DNA from: Myxococcales bacterium
GTDB lineage: Bacteria > Myxococcota_A > UBA9160 > UBA4427
Assembly (NCBI GenBank): GCA_022563535.1
Contig: JADFNE010000003.1
Coordinates: 78,053-142,052, forward strand
Reading direction: 5' to 3'
DNA length: 64,000 nucleotides
Both the position numbers and the translations under genes were made by a program. Under the pieces are notes generated by a model. It made no database searches. It saw only the letters and a list, made by a program, of their open reading frames with translations, and had not been told where the DNA came from. Positions within the stretch are counted from its first letter, which is position 1; each line of letters starts with the position of its first letter. This document shows positions 1-7,568 of this stretch, one piece after another.

Positions 1-2334
1 GAAATCCTCTTGTTCGTCGCGTTTGTCTACCTCGGACTGCCCGCGGGCCTGTTCCTCGTAACACTCGTCGTGGGCGTACTGGGGGGGGGTGCCGCCTCGC
101 TTGCGCGCGCATGCCTCGCCGGTGTTCTGATTGGTGTCACGGTCGGCTTTGCGTCCATGCGTCTATTCGATATCAATGGCTCAGTCGTCATCGCGGTGGA
201 GATCGCGGCGGCCGGGATTGCCACGGTCGTCTACTTTACGAATCAGATGCTTCGCGGTTTCGCGAGTGTGATCGGGGTCTTGTCCCCTGGTATTCCACTT
301 CTATTCCTTTGCTTTTCTCCGGTGGCCACCCTCGTTTGGACGCCCCCCACTGCACTTCCGCAGCACGGGTTTCGCGCGCCTGATACATCGGTACTGATAC
401 TGGTCTTCGACGAACTACCCTTGCTTTCCCTGGTGAATGAGTCTGGGCACATCGATTCGCAACGGCTACCAAACTTTGCGGATTTTGCCGGTGATGCGAT
501 TTGGTTCCGCAATGCCACCGCCGTCTCGGATGGAACGTCCCTTGCCATTCCTGCGATTCTGACGGGGCGTCGCGCAAACCAGAAACAACTCGCGAACGCC
601 GACTCCCATCCCGAAAATCTGTTCACTCTTTTCGCACCGACCCACGAGATTCGAGCGCGGGAATCCTCGACTTCGATCTGCCCACCCGAGTTGTGCCGTC
701 CCCTTCGCGTTCCTTTGCTGGAGCGCGCGATCGTCCTGATCGCCGACAGCACGGTGGTCGGATTGCGCACGCTACTCCCAACCCCGCTCACTCGCAGATT
801 GCCCCAAGTCAATGATCGTTGGTCCAACTTTCTCGAGCGCACAGGCCGCACCGAATTATCGGAGATTTTCAGAGAATTCAGCAGATCCTTCTCTGCCGCA
901 GAGGGCGCGACGCTCGGCTATCTACACGTGAATTTCCCCCATTCGCCCTGGGACCACCTGCCGAGTGGGCAGCGCTACGGAGCGCCCGATGTCGTGCGTT
1001 ACCCATTTGGTCTAAGCAATGGCGTTTGGAAGACCGAACCAGAATTTGCGCATCGCGGCTTGCAGAGACATATGTTGCAGGTGGGGTACGCGGATCGACT
1101 GTTGGGCGAATTGGTCGCGCACCTGAAACAGAAGAGTCTCTACGACGAAACCCTCCTCGTCGTGGTGTCCGATCACGGGGTGAGCTTCGAACCGGGCGAA
1201 CCGTGGCGCAGCGCGACCCCACGCAATCACGTCGAATTGATGGCGATCCCGTTCTTCATCAAGGCACCCCACCAGCGCCGGGGTACGATAAGTGATCGAA
1301 ACGTCGAAACCATCGACGTTCTTCCCACGATCGTAGATCTCATCGGAATGAAGCTCCCGTGGTACGTCGACGGGCAGTCGGCTCTCGACGCCTCACTCGA
1401 GGAACGGCCAGTAAAGGAGATCTTGAAATTCGGCTACGCGAAGTCCCTGTATTTCGATGCCGTGCTCAGCGACTGGCCCCGGGCCCTGACATCGAGGATG
1501 CGACGGACCTCTGCAGGTGGACAGCAGGACGGGTTCTTTGACGTTGGACCCTATGTGGAAATCGTTGGCCGGCATCTCGATCAAATGACCTCCGAGCAAA
1601 TTCCGGCGAGTCTGACCGAAGTACTTCTCGATGATCCAACAGCATTCGACTCCGTCGATTTGTCGGGAGAGATTCTTCCGGTTCACATCACGGGAAGTCT
1701 TCGCTCGGAGGCTCACTTGCCGGAGGCATTGGCGTTTGTTCTCAATGGAGTCGTGCGGGCTACGTCGACTCCGTTCGTCGACCCCTCTCGGGATTCACCA
1801 GGGCAGCTGCGATTTGAGGTGCTGATTCCACAAACTGCCCTCGTCTCCGGATCGAATCGTCTCGAGATCCTGGCGATCGAAGGGGCAGCCGAGGGGCTTC
1901 GTTTTGCCGCCTTGCTGCCGGGCGAGCGTCCGAGTTACACCGTCGAAGTTACATCTGATGCCGGTGTTGCGCTGCGTCGCTCGGACGGCGCTAGCCTCTC
2001 CGTTCGAGTGGATGGCAGTCAAGGCCGCCTCGAGGTTGTGAAGGGCGCCGGCGGGTTCGTGGACATCGAAGGCTACGCCTTCGTGAAGTCCGAGGGTCGC
2101 TTTTACGTTCCAGAACGGTTCATCGTGTTCATCGATGGAGACTACGTCTATCAGGGTGCGCAGAATCGCATGCGCGCCGAGTTTGCGCGTCAGCACCGAA
2201 ACGACGGCGTTGCGCGCTGCGGTTTCACGTTTCGCTTGGCCTACGAAGGTGCGTCACGCCTCGCGCCCCAGGACGTCGTGGTCTACGCGCTGTTCGACGA
2301 AGCCGGTGCGCCGTATGTGACCGCACTCGAGTGA
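1..2334 (+). CDS. Membrane-anchored sulfatase / alkaline-phosphatase-superfamily hydrolase, 5' partial
   Basis: Hydrolase of the sulfatase (PF00884) type. These enzymes cleave sulfate or phosphate esters or transfer phospho-groups in the envelope. The reading frame is open from base 1, so the true start probably lies outside the window; the TTG at 10 is only the first possible start inside it. Numbering from that TTG, residues 1 to about 110 form several hydrophobic membrane segments. The catalytic domain follows, with the metal-binding pair D134-E135 (context LVFDELP), a nucleophile region GTSLAIPAILTGR near residue 175, and the second metal site SDHG (D388, H389). The segment ETIDVLPTIVDLIG is typical of the family's C-terminal part. 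About 300 further residues look like beta-rich accessory domains. The substrate cannot be told; lipid or glycan head groups are plausible. Confidence 0.8.
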   Translation, partial: EILLFVAFVYLGLPAGLFLVTLVVGVLGGGAASLARACLAGVLIGVTVGFASMRLFDINGSVVIAVEIAAAGIATVVYFTNQMLRGFASVIGVLSPGIPLLFLCFSPVATLVWTPPTALPQHGFRAPDTSVLILVFDELPLLSLVNESGHIDSQRLPNFADFAGDAIWFRNATAVSDGTSLAIPAILTGRRANQKQLANADSHPENLFTLFAPTHEIRARESSTSICPPELCRPLRVPLLERAIVLIADSTVVGLRTLLPTPLTRRLPQVNDRWSNFLERTGRTELSEIFREFSRSFSAAEGATLGYLHVNFPHSPWDHLPSGQRYGAPDVVRYPFGLSNGVWKTEPEFAHRGLQRHMLQVGYADRLLGELVAHLKQKSLYDETLLVVVSDHGVSFEPGEPWRSATPRNHVELMAIPFFIKAPHQRRGTISDRNVETIDVLPTIVDLIGMKLPWYVDGQSALDASLEERPVKEILKFGYAKSLYFDAVLSDWPRALTSRMRRTSAGGQQDGFFDVGPYVEIVGRHLDQMTSEQIPASLTEVLLDDPTAFDSVDLSGEILPVHITGSLRSEAHLPEALAFVLNGVVRATSTPFVDPSRDSPGQLRFEVLIPQTALVSGSNRLEILAIEGAAEGLRFAALLPGERPSYTVEVTSDAGVALRRSDGASLSVRVDGSQGRLEVVKGAGGFVDIEGYAFVKSEGRFYVPERFIVFIDGDYVYQGAQNRMRAEFARQHRNDGVARCGFTFRLAYEGASRLAPQDVVVYALFDEAGAPYVTALE

Positions 2335-2746
2335 GACGAGCATGCGCAACGCAGGCAAAGCCGCGATGAGCTGCTGAGGAAGGCATTCGATCTGACCCGC
2401 GCATCCGGCTGCAACAGGCTTGTCTCTCGGCCGAATTGTGGTGTCGAACCGCTGCGTTCGAGAGCGCTCAATCGACGCTCTGCGTTCATGACAATCACGA
2501 GGCGATCATTCACAATCCGTTGACCGTCCAGCGACGTCAGTCAACTGACGACAATCAATAGACAAAGGTAACAGGAGAGTGGCATGGCGGGTCTCAAGAC
2601 CGTTGATGCAATGAACGATCTCAGGATGTCGGAGGCTGCGAAGCCGCTTTTCGTCAAAGTGCGGATAGTTCGGATTGCCACTCTTGCCTCTTAGTCCAGC
2701 TCTATTCGAGGGGCTCGATCTACGGTCGTGAGGCGAGGCGGCGGGA
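2335..2746. other. Intergenic stretch between the sulfatase and the DUF368 gene
   Basis: About 410 bases lie between the sulfatase stop and the 3' end of the convergent DUF368 gene. I see no complete gene. The only structured item is a short plus-strand reading frame with a good ribosome binding site at 2584 to 2694, listed separately. No clear terminator hairpin was found. Confidence 0.5.
2584..2694 (+). pseudogene. Short 36-codon ORF, possible N-terminal remnant of an acyl-CoA dehydrogenase
   Basis: The ATG at 2584 is preceded by AGGAGA at a proper distance. The frame reads MAGLKTVDAMNDLRMSEAAK and continues to a TAG after 36 residues. From memory, this resembles the start of some acyl-CoA dehydrogenases, in which a helix ending PLFxxVRxFI follows. 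Here the frame diverges after PLFVKVR and stops. It could be a decayed gene start left by a deletion, a real small peptide gene, or chance. No continuing homology was seen in the next 50 bases. Low confidence. Confidence 0.2.
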
Positions 2747-3763
2747 TCAGTCTCGGTTGCCGAAGCGAGCGATGGCCAGGGTGACTGCGAGGCCCGCGAT
2801 GGCGAGTCCGAGGGATCCCGCAACTTGACCCTGGCTGGGGTCGAAGCGAAGGAGTGGCCAGTCTTTGGGGTCGATTTCCGCGCGGGATTCGACAGTGACG
2901 ATGCGGCCTTTGATCAGGGATCCGATTTCGGGTTCGACCGGGTATTGAAAGGGCCAGAGACCGACGACGGCACCCAGCAACAGGCCCAGTAGCGCGCCGA
3001 GGGTTGCCTTGGCGTATCGGTCGAGCAGCCAACGAAGCAGATTCGATACACCGACGATGCCGATCACGACGCCGATCCCCACCGGGATCACGACCGTCAT
3101 GGATTCCAGAATCAAATCGATATCCGGTCCGCCGAGCAGACCTCGCTTGAGGGTGTCGATCGAGCCGAGGATTGATTCGTATTGTCCGAGGATCAGCAGC
3201 AAATAGCCGCCACTGACTCCGGGCAGGATCATGGCCGACGCGCCCGCGAGGCCCGAGAGGAACAAGAACATGCTGCTCGCGTCGCCGCCGTTTCCGCCAG
3301 TGCCCAACCCCAACTGCATGGCGACCATGAAGAGAAACGAACCGATCGCTCCGGCGAAGACAGCGGGTGTCGCGGGCTTCGCCAGGCGCCACACGAGGGG
3401 CAGTCCGCCGAGGGTCAGTCCAATGAATATGCTGTACATGATCCAGCGCTGCTCGATCACCAGGCTGCGCATCAGACCCGCGAGCAACAAGATCGCGAGG
3501 GCCGCAGAGACCACGATCGTACCGAGCAACACCATCGACCGCGGACGGAACTTGAACGTCGTTACTTCGGCGATCGCGGAGATGAAGTGAGGATAGACTC
3601 CGGCAGCGAGCAGCATGGTCCCGCCGCTGATGCCCGGAACGAGATTCGCCAGGCCCATCAGAACACCGCCAATGGATCCTCGGGTTGCCAGGTTGGCAAG
3701 CGAACCTTTGTCCTCTGCATTTTCCCCGGAGTCGTCCTGGGTAGGGTCGGTTTCAGAGGTCAT
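2747..3763 (-). CDS. DUF368 polyprenyl-phosphate transporter family protein
   Basis: Polytopic inner-membrane protein of 338 residues in the DUF368 family. Members (PopT type) recycle undecaprenyl phosphate across the membrane for envelope glycan synthesis. The family's duplicated signature is visible: NLVPGISGGTM near residue 42 in the first half and MILPGVSGGYLLLILGQYE in the second half, each within long hydrophobic segments. The first 25 residues are acidic and polar. The length is normal to slightly long for the family. It is transcribed toward the sulfatase, with no tight operon partner, and starts about 90 bases from the divergent SRAP gene. Confidence 0.85.
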   Translation of the reverse strand: MTSETDPTQDDSGENAEDKGSLANLATRGSIGGVLMGLANLVPGISGGTMLLAAGVYPHFISAIAEVTTFKFRPRSMVLLGTIVVSAALAILLLAGLMRSLVIEQRWIMYSIFIGLTLGGLPLVWRLAKPATPAVFAGAIGSFLFMVAMQLGLGTGGNGGDASSMFLFLSGLAGASAMILPGVSGGYLLLILGQYESILGSIDTLKRGLLGGPDIDLILESMTVVIPVGIGVVIGIVGVSNLLRWLLDRYAKATLGALLGLLLGAVVGLWPFQYPVEPEIGSLIKGRIVTVESRAEIDPKDWPLLRFDPSQGQVAGSLGLAIAGLAVTLAIARFGNRD

Positions 3764-3856
3764 TCAGAAAAATGCTCCTGCCGTGCGCGTGGAGAATCAA
3801 GGGCGAGCTATTCTAGCCCCCGTTGAAATACCATGTTTCGCGGGAAGGGGCCCATC

Positions 3857-4522
3857 GTGTGCGGACGTTTTACCCTGACGAGTTCGAGTGAAGCACTCGC
3901 GGCGGACTTTGAAGTCTCCGAAGTCGAGCGGTTCGAACCTCGCTTCAACATCGCTCCGAGTCAAGAGATCGCGGTGGTGCGCGAAGCGGAATCGGGTGCC
4001 CGCGAGTGCGTCGCACTGCGTTGGGGCATGATTCCCGCCTGGGCCAAAGACCCGAAGACATCCCACGCACCGATCAATGCGCGCAGCGAAACCGCCGCCA
4101 GCAAGCCGACCTTTCGCAAGGCCATGTCACACAGACGCTGCCTGGTGCCCGCGAGTGGCTTCTATGAATGGCGCGGCAAGGGCGGGGCCAAGCAGGCGTA
4201 TTATTTTCGCATGCAAGAGCGCGAGTTGTTTGCGATCGCGGGCATCTTCGAGCTTTGGCGCGGGGAGGGGGGCGAGATCCTCGAAACCGTGGCTTTGCTC
4301 ACCAGCGAAGCCAACGCGGTGGTGGCCCCAGTCCATGCCCGCATGCCGGTGATCCTGGCGAAGTCGAATTACAAGCGCTGGTTGGACCGGGAAAACCGCG
4401 ACAGCGCGTCGATTGCAGATCTCATGACCCCGTGCCCCGTCGATTGGGTCGAGTCGTTCGCCGTGAGTTCAAAGGTGAACAACCCGCGGTTCGATGAGCC
4501 GGCCTGCATCGAGCCGATCTAA
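3857..4522 (+). CDS. SRAP domain protein (YedK/HMCES family), abasic-site crosslinking
   Basis: SOS-response-associated peptidase family protein. HMCES/YedK proteins form a thiazolidine DNA-protein crosslink with abasic sites in single-stranded DNA through the cysteine exposed after Met removal. I chose the GTG at 3857 rather than the ATG at 3833, because only the GTG gives MCGRFT with the catalytic Cys at position 2; AAGGGG just upstream serves as ribosome binding site. Further family landmarks: RFEPRFNIAPSQ, RWGMIPAWAKD, INARSETAASKPTFR (with the catalytic-site Asn and Glu region), RCLVPASGFYEW and a PVHARMPVIL segment containing the conserved His. The resulting length of 221 residues is typical. 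Confidence 0.9.
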   Translation: MCGRFTLTSSSEALAADFEVSEVERFEPRFNIAPSQEIAVVREAESGARECVALRWGMIPAWAKDPKTSHAPINARSETAASKPTFRKAMSHRRCLVPASGFYEWRGKGGAKQAYYFRMQERELFAIAGIFELWRGEGGEILETVALLTSEANAVVAPVHARMPVILAKSNYKRWLDRENRDSASIADLMTPCPVDWVESFAVSSKVNNPRFDEPACIEPI

Positions 4523-4733
4523 ATAAAACGGATCGTTGCAACTGCGCCATCGGCTCGATAGTTTCCCGAAAAAGTCATTCGACAAATGCGCGCCGTCCGC
4601 AATCGGGAATTGACCTCGTGTACGAGCGGAGGTTTTTTACTTTCTCGCATTCGATAGGAATTCAAATCTGGTGGACTTCACCGAATGACACCCGGCGGAG
4701 GGTGGAGCACGATGTTCTTGGGGGGAGAGCCAG

Positions 4734-5708
4734 ATGACACGCGCCCAGATCGCGAGGGTCGATGGGGATGAACCGCTTGGTCCGAGTATACGACTGGCCA
4801 CTCGACTGAGTCGAGACGAGGCCTTCGCAGCCGTCGTGGATCATGGATCGACGATGCGTGAATTGACCGCAAGGATTCGCAGGGCCGCAAAGAGTCGAGC
4901 ATCGCTGTTGTTTCGCGGAGAACCGGGCTGCGGTCGGCGCGCGATGGCGAGGCTCGTTCACGAACTCTCGTCTCGTGCGGAAATGACATTCGTAAGGCTC
5001 GACTGCGCCGCGATGTCTGCCCAGCGTCTCGAGGCGGAGTTGTTTGGCGTGAAGCGCGGGGCGTATGTCGGCGCCGAACGAGATCGAGAGGGACTACTGC
5101 AGGCCGCCCATCGCGGCACGCTGCTGCTCGAGAACGTGAGCGAGATTGGCGCTGGGTTTCAGCCCAAGCTTCAGGAGTTTTTGAGCGTCGGGGAATTCCA
5201 CCGGGTCGGGGATCGCTGGGGAACGCGACGCGTGGATGTTCGCATGATTGCGACGACCGGCGAAGCACTCGACGATGTCGTGGCCAAGGGACGTTTTCGG
5301 CGGGACCTCTGCGACCGGCTGAGCGTGATCTCCCTCGACGTTCCGAGTCTGCGAAGACATCCCGAGGACATTCCGTCCCTGCTCGAGCATTTTGGCGATG
5401 TGCTCACCGAGGGCAGGGGGATCACCTTTGATCCGGCGGTGTTCGAGGTTCTGCTCGGGTATCCCTGGCCGGGTAACGTGCGGGAACTCCAAAACGCCGT
5501 GGAATGTGGCTTCGTACTCGGCGATGGGAAGCGTATCCAACTCGAGGATCTTCCGGTTTCAATTCGAGAGTTTGCTGGAATAGATGGTGTTGAAATCGAA
5601 GTCGCCGAACGAAGCGGGGGTCGATCCTCGACGACCCGCTCGGGCTCGACCCAACAAGGCAAAGGCTCCCGCCAACTGCCCGCGAGAGTGCTAAACCTGC
5701 TCGCATGA
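4734..5708 (+). CDS. Degenerate sigma-54 activator-like AAA+ protein
   Basis: Protein of 324 residues built on the AAA+ domain of bacterial enhancer-binding proteins, but with altered catalytic motifs. The Walker A site reads GEPGCGRR (residues 62-69), with Arg where the essential Lys of GESGTGKE should be. Walker B reads GTLLLENVSE (128 onward) instead of the usual LFLDEIGE, so both acidic residues differ. The sigma-54-contacting GAFTGA loop is GAYVGA (109-114). The arginine-finger region FRRDLCDRL and the C-terminal YPWPGNVRELQNAVE are kept. There is no N-terminal receiver domain and no C-terminal Fis-type helix-turn-helix; the tail is low-complexity Ser/Gly/Arg. It probably does not hydrolyse ATP or bind DNA by itself. 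Its stop overlaps the next gene's start (ATGA), so it is translationally coupled to a symporter locus. Confidence 0.8.
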   Translation: MTRAQIARVDGDEPLGPSIRLATRLSRDEAFAAVVDHGSTMRELTARIRRAAKSRASLLFRGEPGCGRRAMARLVHELSSRAEMTFVRLDCAAMSAQRLEAELFGVKRGAYVGAERDREGLLQAAHRGTLLLENVSEIGAGFQPKLQEFLSVGEFHRVGDRWGTRRVDVRMIATTGEALDDVVAKGRFRRDLCDRLSVISLDVPSLRRHPEDIPSLLEHFGDVLTEGRGITFDPAVFEVLLGYPWPGNVRELQNAVECGFVLGDGKRIQLEDLPVSIREFAGIDGVEIEVAERSGGRSSTTRSGSTQQGKGSRQLPARVLNLLA

Positions 5709-6082
5709 ACGATGGAGCTGAGGCGGACGCTCCCGCCGTGCACGCCGCAACGCAGCTGGGCAGCGACGCGCCCGGAGTTCGCTCTGGCCGCAATCGTTTG
5801 CGCCGCATTCTACTCGCGATCATTGCGCTGCTGTACCTCGTGTCGGTGCCGTGGTATCGCGATGCCGATGCACCCCTGCAGATTGTGTTCGGACTGCCCG
5901 ATTGGGTCGCCGTGGCGGTCGGCTGCTACGTCGGAGTCGCAATCCTCAACGCCATTGCGTGGATGTTGACCGATATTTCAGACACATCGGATCCCGTCGA
6001 AGACAGCGGCGACAACTCCGCGAACAGCGCAGAGAATCATGCCTACAACGCTGCCGTGTCTTCGAGCCGAGGCGCGTCATGA
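5705..6082 (+). CDS. Small two-helix membrane protein (DUF3311-like symporter partner)
   Basis: A 125-residue protein with a polar N-terminus, two hydrophobic helices (about residues 33-50 and 65-88) and an acidic Asp/Asn/Ser-rich tail. Short two-helix proteins of this layout (DUF3311-like) often sit directly before sodium:solute symporter genes and are presumed partners of the transporter. Its ATG overlaps the stop of the upstream gene and its own stop overlaps the symporter start (ATGA at 6079), so three genes are translationally coupled. The DUF3311 assignment rests on size, topology and context only. Confidence 0.65.
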   Translation: MNDGAEADAPAVHAATQLGSDAPGVRSGRNRLRRILLAIIALLYLVSVPWYRDADAPLQIVFGLPDWVAVAVGCYVGVAILNAIAWMLTDISDTSDPVEDSGDNSANSAENHAYNAAVSSSRGAS

Positions 6083-7533
6083 GCTTTGGCGAACTAGGAA
6101 CCCTGGCCCTCGTGGTCTATCTCGTCGTCCTGGTCAGCATTGCGGAGGTCGCGCGTCGGGCTCGTGTGGACGCCTCTCCCGGCGACCACTTCCTGGCCGG
6201 GCGCGATCTGGGAACCATGGTGCTTTTCCTCACCCTCTACGCCACCGCGTACAGCGGCAATTCGCTGCTCGGGTATCCCGGGCGCGCCTATGCGAGCGGT
6301 TATTCGTTCATCATGTCGACGGGCTTCATGATGTCGATCATCGTCGTGTTTCATTTGCTGGCGCCCAAGCTGCGACCGGCGGCTACCACTCACGGTTTTG
6401 TCACTCCGGGCGACTGGATCCGCCACCGCTTTGGTACCGGAGGAAACGCCCGGGGAGAGCGTGCGCTGGTATTGGCCGTGGGCAGCTTGATGTCCATCGC
6501 GCTGATGAATTTTTTGCTCGCGCAGCTCAAGGCGATGGGACACGTCGCGAGTGTAGTGACGGGTGAGGCCGTCCCGTACGAGGTCGGTGTCGTCGGACTC
6601 GCGGGTTTCATCCTGTTCTATGAAACCCGTGGCGGCATGCGCGCAGTGGCCTGGACCGACGCCGCCCAGGGAATTCTCATGTTGGTGGGCCTCGGTACCC
6701 TGTTTGCGTGGATCCTGGGTGGATCCGGGGGAATGGGGGCAGTGACGCTTGCTGTGTCGGAACTGCGCCCCGATGCCGTCGCAGTTCCCGACGCCATCGT
6801 CTGTGCGGGTTGGTTCAGTACGATCGCGCTGCTGGGTCTGGGCAGCGTCATCTATCCCCAGGCCATCCAGCGGATTTACGCAGCCCGCAATGGTCGCAGT
6901 CTGGCCAACTCCTTTGCGCTGATGAGTTTCATGCCGTTGGCCACCACCCTGGTCGTGACCCTGATCGGGATCGCCGCCATTCCGATCCTCAGCGATCTCG
7001 GAGCGCATGAAACCGACCAGGTCCTGCCGCGCTTGTTGGCGCAGTGGGCGGCGCCCGGCGGCGTCGGCCAATTCGGTGCGGTGATCGTGTTTGTCGGTGC
7101 ATTGGCTGCGATCATGTCGACCGCCGACTCATGCTTGCTTTCCCTCGGCGCGATGATGGCGGGGGATCTGCTGGGCAACTCTGGCCGCGATCCGGCGGCG
7201 ACCCTGCGCGGCAAACGATTCGCAGCGATTCTGTTGGTGGCGATGATTCCCGTAGCGCTTTCCGAAGGCGTATCACTTTGGCGACTGATTGAGTTGAAGA
7301 TGGAGTTGTTGATCCAGTGCGTACCGGCGTTCTTGCTGGCGATTCATTGGCGCGATCAGCGGGCGGATGCGACCCTGGCCGGCCTGGTAGTGGGTACATT
7401 ACTGAGCGTGGGCCTCACCTTTACCGATCATGCGCGAGTCTTGGGTGTGCACGCGGGCATCATCGGACTTGCAGTAAACACGGCCATCGTGGTCGTTGGC
7501 AGCAAAGTTTTGCGGGACGACTCAGGCGTTTGA
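6079..7533 (+). CDS. Sodium:solute symporter (SSS family)
   Basis: Inner-membrane cotransporter of the SSS family (PF00474), 484 residues with about 13 hydrophobic helices. Typical landmarks are FLAGRDLGTMVLFLTLYAT near the N-terminus, the SGNSLLGYPGRAY segment of helix 1-2, FYETRGGMRAVAWTDAAQ and the later MSTADSCLLSLG motif. I chose the ATG at 6079, because it overlaps the stop of the small membrane protein and begins directly with the first helix; the open frame upstream is only a shadow. The substrate (amino acid, sugar, carboxylate or other) cannot be deduced. Confidence 0.88.
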   Translation: MSFGELGTLALVVYLVVLVSIAEVARRARVDASPGDHFLAGRDLGTMVLFLTLYATAYSGNSLLGYPGRAYASGYSFIMSTGFMMSIIVVFHLLAPKLRPAATTHGFVTPGDWIRHRFGTGGNARGERALVLAVGSLMSIALMNFLLAQLKAMGHVASVVTGEAVPYEVGVVGLAGFILFYETRGGMRAVAWTDAAQGILMLVGLGTLFAWILGGSGGMGAVTLAVSELRPDAVAVPDAIVCAGWFSTIALLGLGSVIYPQAIQRIYAARNGRSLANSFALMSFMPLATTLVVTLIGIAAIPILSDLGAHETDQVLPRLLAQWAAPGGVGQFGAVIVFVGALAAIMSTADSCLLSLGAMMAGDLLGNSGRDPAATLRGKRFAAILLVAMIPVALSEGVSLWRLIELKMELLIQCVPAFLLAIHWRDQRADATLAGLVVGTLLSVGLTFTDHARVLGVHAGIIGLAVNTAIVVVGSKVLRDDSGV

Positions 7534-7568
7534 CCGAAGCGTGCGCAGCGAAGGAGAGTTGAAACGAA

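Noticed and set aside
3833..3856. ATG 3833 as start of the SRAP gene
   Set aside because: It would bury the catalytic Cys inside the chain; SRAP proteins need Cys at position 2, which only GTG 3857 gives.
5851..6078. N-terminal extension of the symporter reading frame
   Set aside because: Arg-rich shadow of the small membrane protein gene; the ATG at 6079 overlapping the previous stop is the natural start.
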